Source of the DNA: Ruminococcaceae bacterium UBA5396
Lineage (GTDB): Bacteria; Bacillota; Clostridia; Oscillospirales; Acutalibacteraceae
Direction: 5' to 3'
NCBI GenBank assembly: GCA_002410715.1
Contig: DHOG01000094.1
Span: 1-6,114 of the forward strand
Length of the DNA: 6,114 bases
Shown: one piece after another, positions 4,854 through 6,114 of the stretch
Layout: every line of letters begins with the position of its first letter
How positions within the stretch are numbered: position 1 is the first letter of the stretch
Translations under genes and position numbers: made by a program
Notes under the pieces: generated by a model
What the model was told of the DNA's origin: nothing
Databases searched by the model: none
What the model saw: the letters and a program-made list of their open reading frames with translations, nothing else

Positions 4854-5759
4854 TTAAGCAACACATATCAGGTTCTCTGTCGGGAAGAACTTTGATGGAG
4901 AGAACCCATTAAGCGATGCATGGGGTCTGTTGTAATTGTAGTGGCGAATGTACTCATTCGTAATCTGCCGCACCTCTCGCGGACTGGTGATTTCGTTGAC
5001 ATATATCCTCTCATATTTGTATGACCGAAAAAATCGTTCTGTACGTACATTGTCGAGGCATTGACCTTTTCCGTTCATGCTGACCCTTGCTCCGGATTGC
5101 TCTACCAGCGCCACATAATCTGCATTCGTAAAGTGACCGCCCTGGTCACTGTTGATAATTTCCGGTTTATGCCGTTTTAAAGCGCGTTTCATACAGCTCA
5201 GCACAAAAGATTTATCCAGCGTGCTGGAAAGTTCAAAATCTACGATATATCGGCTGTACCAGTCCAGTATTACGAACAAATACATGAATCCTTTTTGCAT
5301 GGGAATGTAAGTAATATCAACACCCCACACCTGATTGGCACGAGTTATGGCATAGTTCCGCAGCAGATAGGGCTTCCGGTACTGCGACAAGTATATCTTG
5401 CTCAAATTCGGTTTGGGATAAATTGCATATATTCCCATATCCCTCATGATGCGCCTCGTCCGCTTCCGATTTATGGTTATTCCTTTCCAATTCCGCAGCC
5501 ATGAGGTGATGCTTCTGTATCCCCGGGTTGGCTCATCTGTATGCACCCGGTCAATCAGCCGTCGTACCCGCAGTTCTTCGTCTGACAATAACTTAGGTGC
5601 TGCCGGTTCACGGTATACATCCGACCGATTTACACCGAGAAGTTCGCACTGACGGCGGATGCTGATGCGGGAGTTATCACGCTCTACTAATTTATCGCCG
5701 GTTTCTTCTTCGCCGCTCTGCAATTTCTGTTTCTTTTTTTTTAACCCAGTCCAGCTCAT
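4854..5759 (-). CDS. IS3-family transposase OrfB (DDE integrase domain)
   Basis: A 301-residue frame. Residues 23-50 (KLVERDN, then RRQCELLGVNRSDVYR) are the start of the OrfB homology; GYRSITSWL (80-88) and NRKRTRRIMRDMGI (97-110) form the HTH_21 region. The rve catalytic core carries D148 (WGVDITY), D205 (NSDQGGHFT) and E241 (TERFFRSYKYE), with the D-35-E spacing normal for IS3. The C-terminal YNRPHASLNGFSPSKFF is also typical. All catalytic residues are present. The ATG at 5759 lacks a good ribosome binding site and overlaps orfA by 68 bases, so OrfB is expected as an OrfAB fusion produced at the A9 run. The first about 20 residues (LKKKKQKLQSGEEET) look like read-through of that slippery region, not conserved transposase sequence. 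Confidence 0.92.
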   Translation of the reverse strand: MSWTGLKKKKQKLQSGEEETGDKLVERDNSRISIRRQCELLGVNRSDVYREPAAPKLLSDEELRVRRLIDRVHTDEPTRGYRSITSWLRNWKGITINRKRTRRIMRDMGIYAIYPKPNLSKIYLSQYRKPYLLRNYAITRANQVWGVDITYIPMQKGFMYLFVILDWYSRYIVDFELSSTLDKSFVLSCMKRALKRHKPEIINSDQGGHFTNADYVALVEQSGARVSMNGKGQCLDNVRTERFFRSYKYERIYVNEITSPREVRQITNEYIRHYNYNRPHASLNGFSPSKFFPTENLICVA

Positions 5760-6012
5760 ATGTTAGCTGGCCGACTTTTTGCTCTAATCGCTCTATTCGC
5801 TGTCGCTCTTGTTCTAGCTCTTTTTCGGCATCACTTGTTCCGGCAACGAATATCTCGGGCGCTCTTTCTAAAAACTCCTTCTTCCAGCGTGAAACCATCA
5901 CCGGACTGATTCCATATTCGCTTGCGATTGCGTTGACCGTGTCTTCTTCTCGAAGAACCTTCAACACAACTTGTGTTTTAAATTCTGCGCTATACCTTGT
6001 TCTCTTTTTCAT
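5692..6012 (-). CDS. IS3-family OrfA (helix-turn-helix DNA-binding protein)
   Basis: ATG at 6012 gives 106 residues beginning MKKRTRYSAEFKTQ, the normal family start; a GTG six bases upstream (6018) is less likely. Residues about 26-47 (TVNAIASEYGISPVMVSRWKK) are the helix-turn-helix that recognises the element ends. A heptad-like stretch (about 62-90, ELEQERQRIERLEQKVGQLTYELDW) is the leucine-zipper region for dimerisation. The tail after KKK (ETEIAERRRRNRR) is reached in frame zero after the A9 run and ends at 5692. OrfA alone usually acts as a regulator, and the OrfAB fusion as the transposase. No strong ribosome binding site is visible; TATACT lies just six bases before the ATG, which is too close for an ordinary -10 unless translation is leaderless. 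Confidence 0.9.
   Translation of the reverse strand: MKKRTRYSAEFKTQVVLKVLREEDTVNAIASEYGISPVMVSRWKKEFLERAPEIFVAGTSDAEKELEQERQRIERLEQKVGQLTYELDWVKKKETEIAERRRRNRR
5734..5742 (-). promoter_or_regulatory. A9 slippery run joining orfA and orfB
   Basis: Nine A on the minus strand between GTT and GAA. OrfA reads GTT AAA AAA AAA GAA; OrfB reads TTA AAA AAA AAG AAA. OrfB is therefore one base forward (+1, equal to -2) of orfA. The standard -1 shift would lead to a TAG after about 17 codons and not into orfB. A transcript with eight A (or eleven) would make one continuous OrfAB, so transcriptional slippage on the homopolymer is a good candidate mechanism. A sequencing or replication error in the run is possible. 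Confidence 0.6.
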
Positions 6013-6022
6013 ACTCACAGTA

Positions 6023-6064
6023 TAACTTATTTTTTCTCTTTTGTGGTCTCACCTCTGGGGAGCA
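6023..6064. repeat. Terminal inverted repeat upstream of orfA (IRL)
   Basis: Partner of 4789-4830. Read inward on the minus strand it begins TGCTCCCCA and continues through GAGACCACAA to AAAAATAAGTTA, stopping just before TATACT and the orfA start codon. Confidence 0.8.
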
Positions 6065-6065
6065 T

Positions 6066-6069
6066 TATA
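6066..6069. repeat. Possible target-site duplication, right copy (TATA)
   Basis: TATA directly outside the element's right end, matching 4784-4787; the same caution about palindromic ambiguity applies. Confidence 0.4.
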
Positions 6070-6114
6070 GAATATTATCGACGAATATGGGCGTGTATGT
6101 TTGGCAAGTGTGCC

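Larger units (their letters stand above)
4788..6065 (-). mobile_element. Complete IS3-family insertion sequence (orfA-orfB), about 1278 bp
   Basis: The element holds orfA (helix-turn-helix) and orfB (DDE transposase) on the minus strand between imperfect terminal inverted repeats. Ends begin TGCTCCCCA, following the TG...CA rule of the family, possibly with one extra A/T outside. Flanking TATA on both sides may be the target duplication. Removing the element would restore an upstream region running into the start codon of the decayed orfA remnant, so it inserted next to an older IS3 fragment. Catalytic residues are intact, but the relation of the two frames is unusual (see the A9 run). Bases 6070-6114 beyond it hold no recognisable feature. 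Subgroup not assigned. Confidence 0.88.

Noticed and set aside
1..6114. CRISPR arrays, tRNA or rRNA genes, phage or defence genes
   Set aside because: No regularly spaced repeats, tRNA-like cloverleaf or characteristic protein motifs were found on either strand.

Overview
The window looks like an accessory stretch of an anaerobic Firmicutes (Clostridia) chromosome. The evidence is AGGAGG-type ribosome binding sites, stand-alone small zinc-ribbon proteins, a CspA-type cold shock protein, a B12-binding radical SAM/DUF4070 enzyme, a YbjQ-family protein, a chemotaxis-receptor (MCP) tail and an IS3-family element. This placement is inference; no rRNA, tRNA or CRISPR array is visible.

Region 1-1304, plus strand: three closely spaced genes. 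The first, cut off by the window edge, ends in three zinc ribbons. The second is a zinc-ribbon plus Tic20/DUF4870-like membrane protein. The third is an odd 82-residue chimera: a lipoprotein signal peptide joined to the last part of a methyl-accepting chemotaxis protein. Region 1305-2038 has no intact gene. It holds a short coding-looking remnant, a 154-bp structured MITE-like element (1446-1599) that closes that remnant, a decayed rhodanese-like fragment, and a hairpin that probably ends the gene arriving from the right.

Region 2039-4393, minus strand: a full-length radical SAM enzyme of the B12-binding/DUF4070 type, a YbjQ/UPF0145 protein and a cold shock protein. The cold shock gene has a long leader with a strong stem-loop followed by five U residues, placed between a candidate promoter and the ribosome binding site, which is the geometry of a transcription attenuator.

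Region 4556-6114: a frameshifted and truncated orfA of one IS3-family element, immediately followed by a complete IS3-family element of another type (about 1276-1278 bp, minus strand, 42-bp imperfect terminal inverted repeats, possible TATA target duplication). In this element orfA and orfB are separated at an A9 run, and orfB lies in +1 relative to orfA, not in the usual -1 frame.

I see no obvious defence, toxin or biosynthetic cluster. The most unusual items are the lipoprotein-MCP fusion, the cold-shock leader hairpin, the MITE-like element and the A9 coding arrangement of the insertion sequence.
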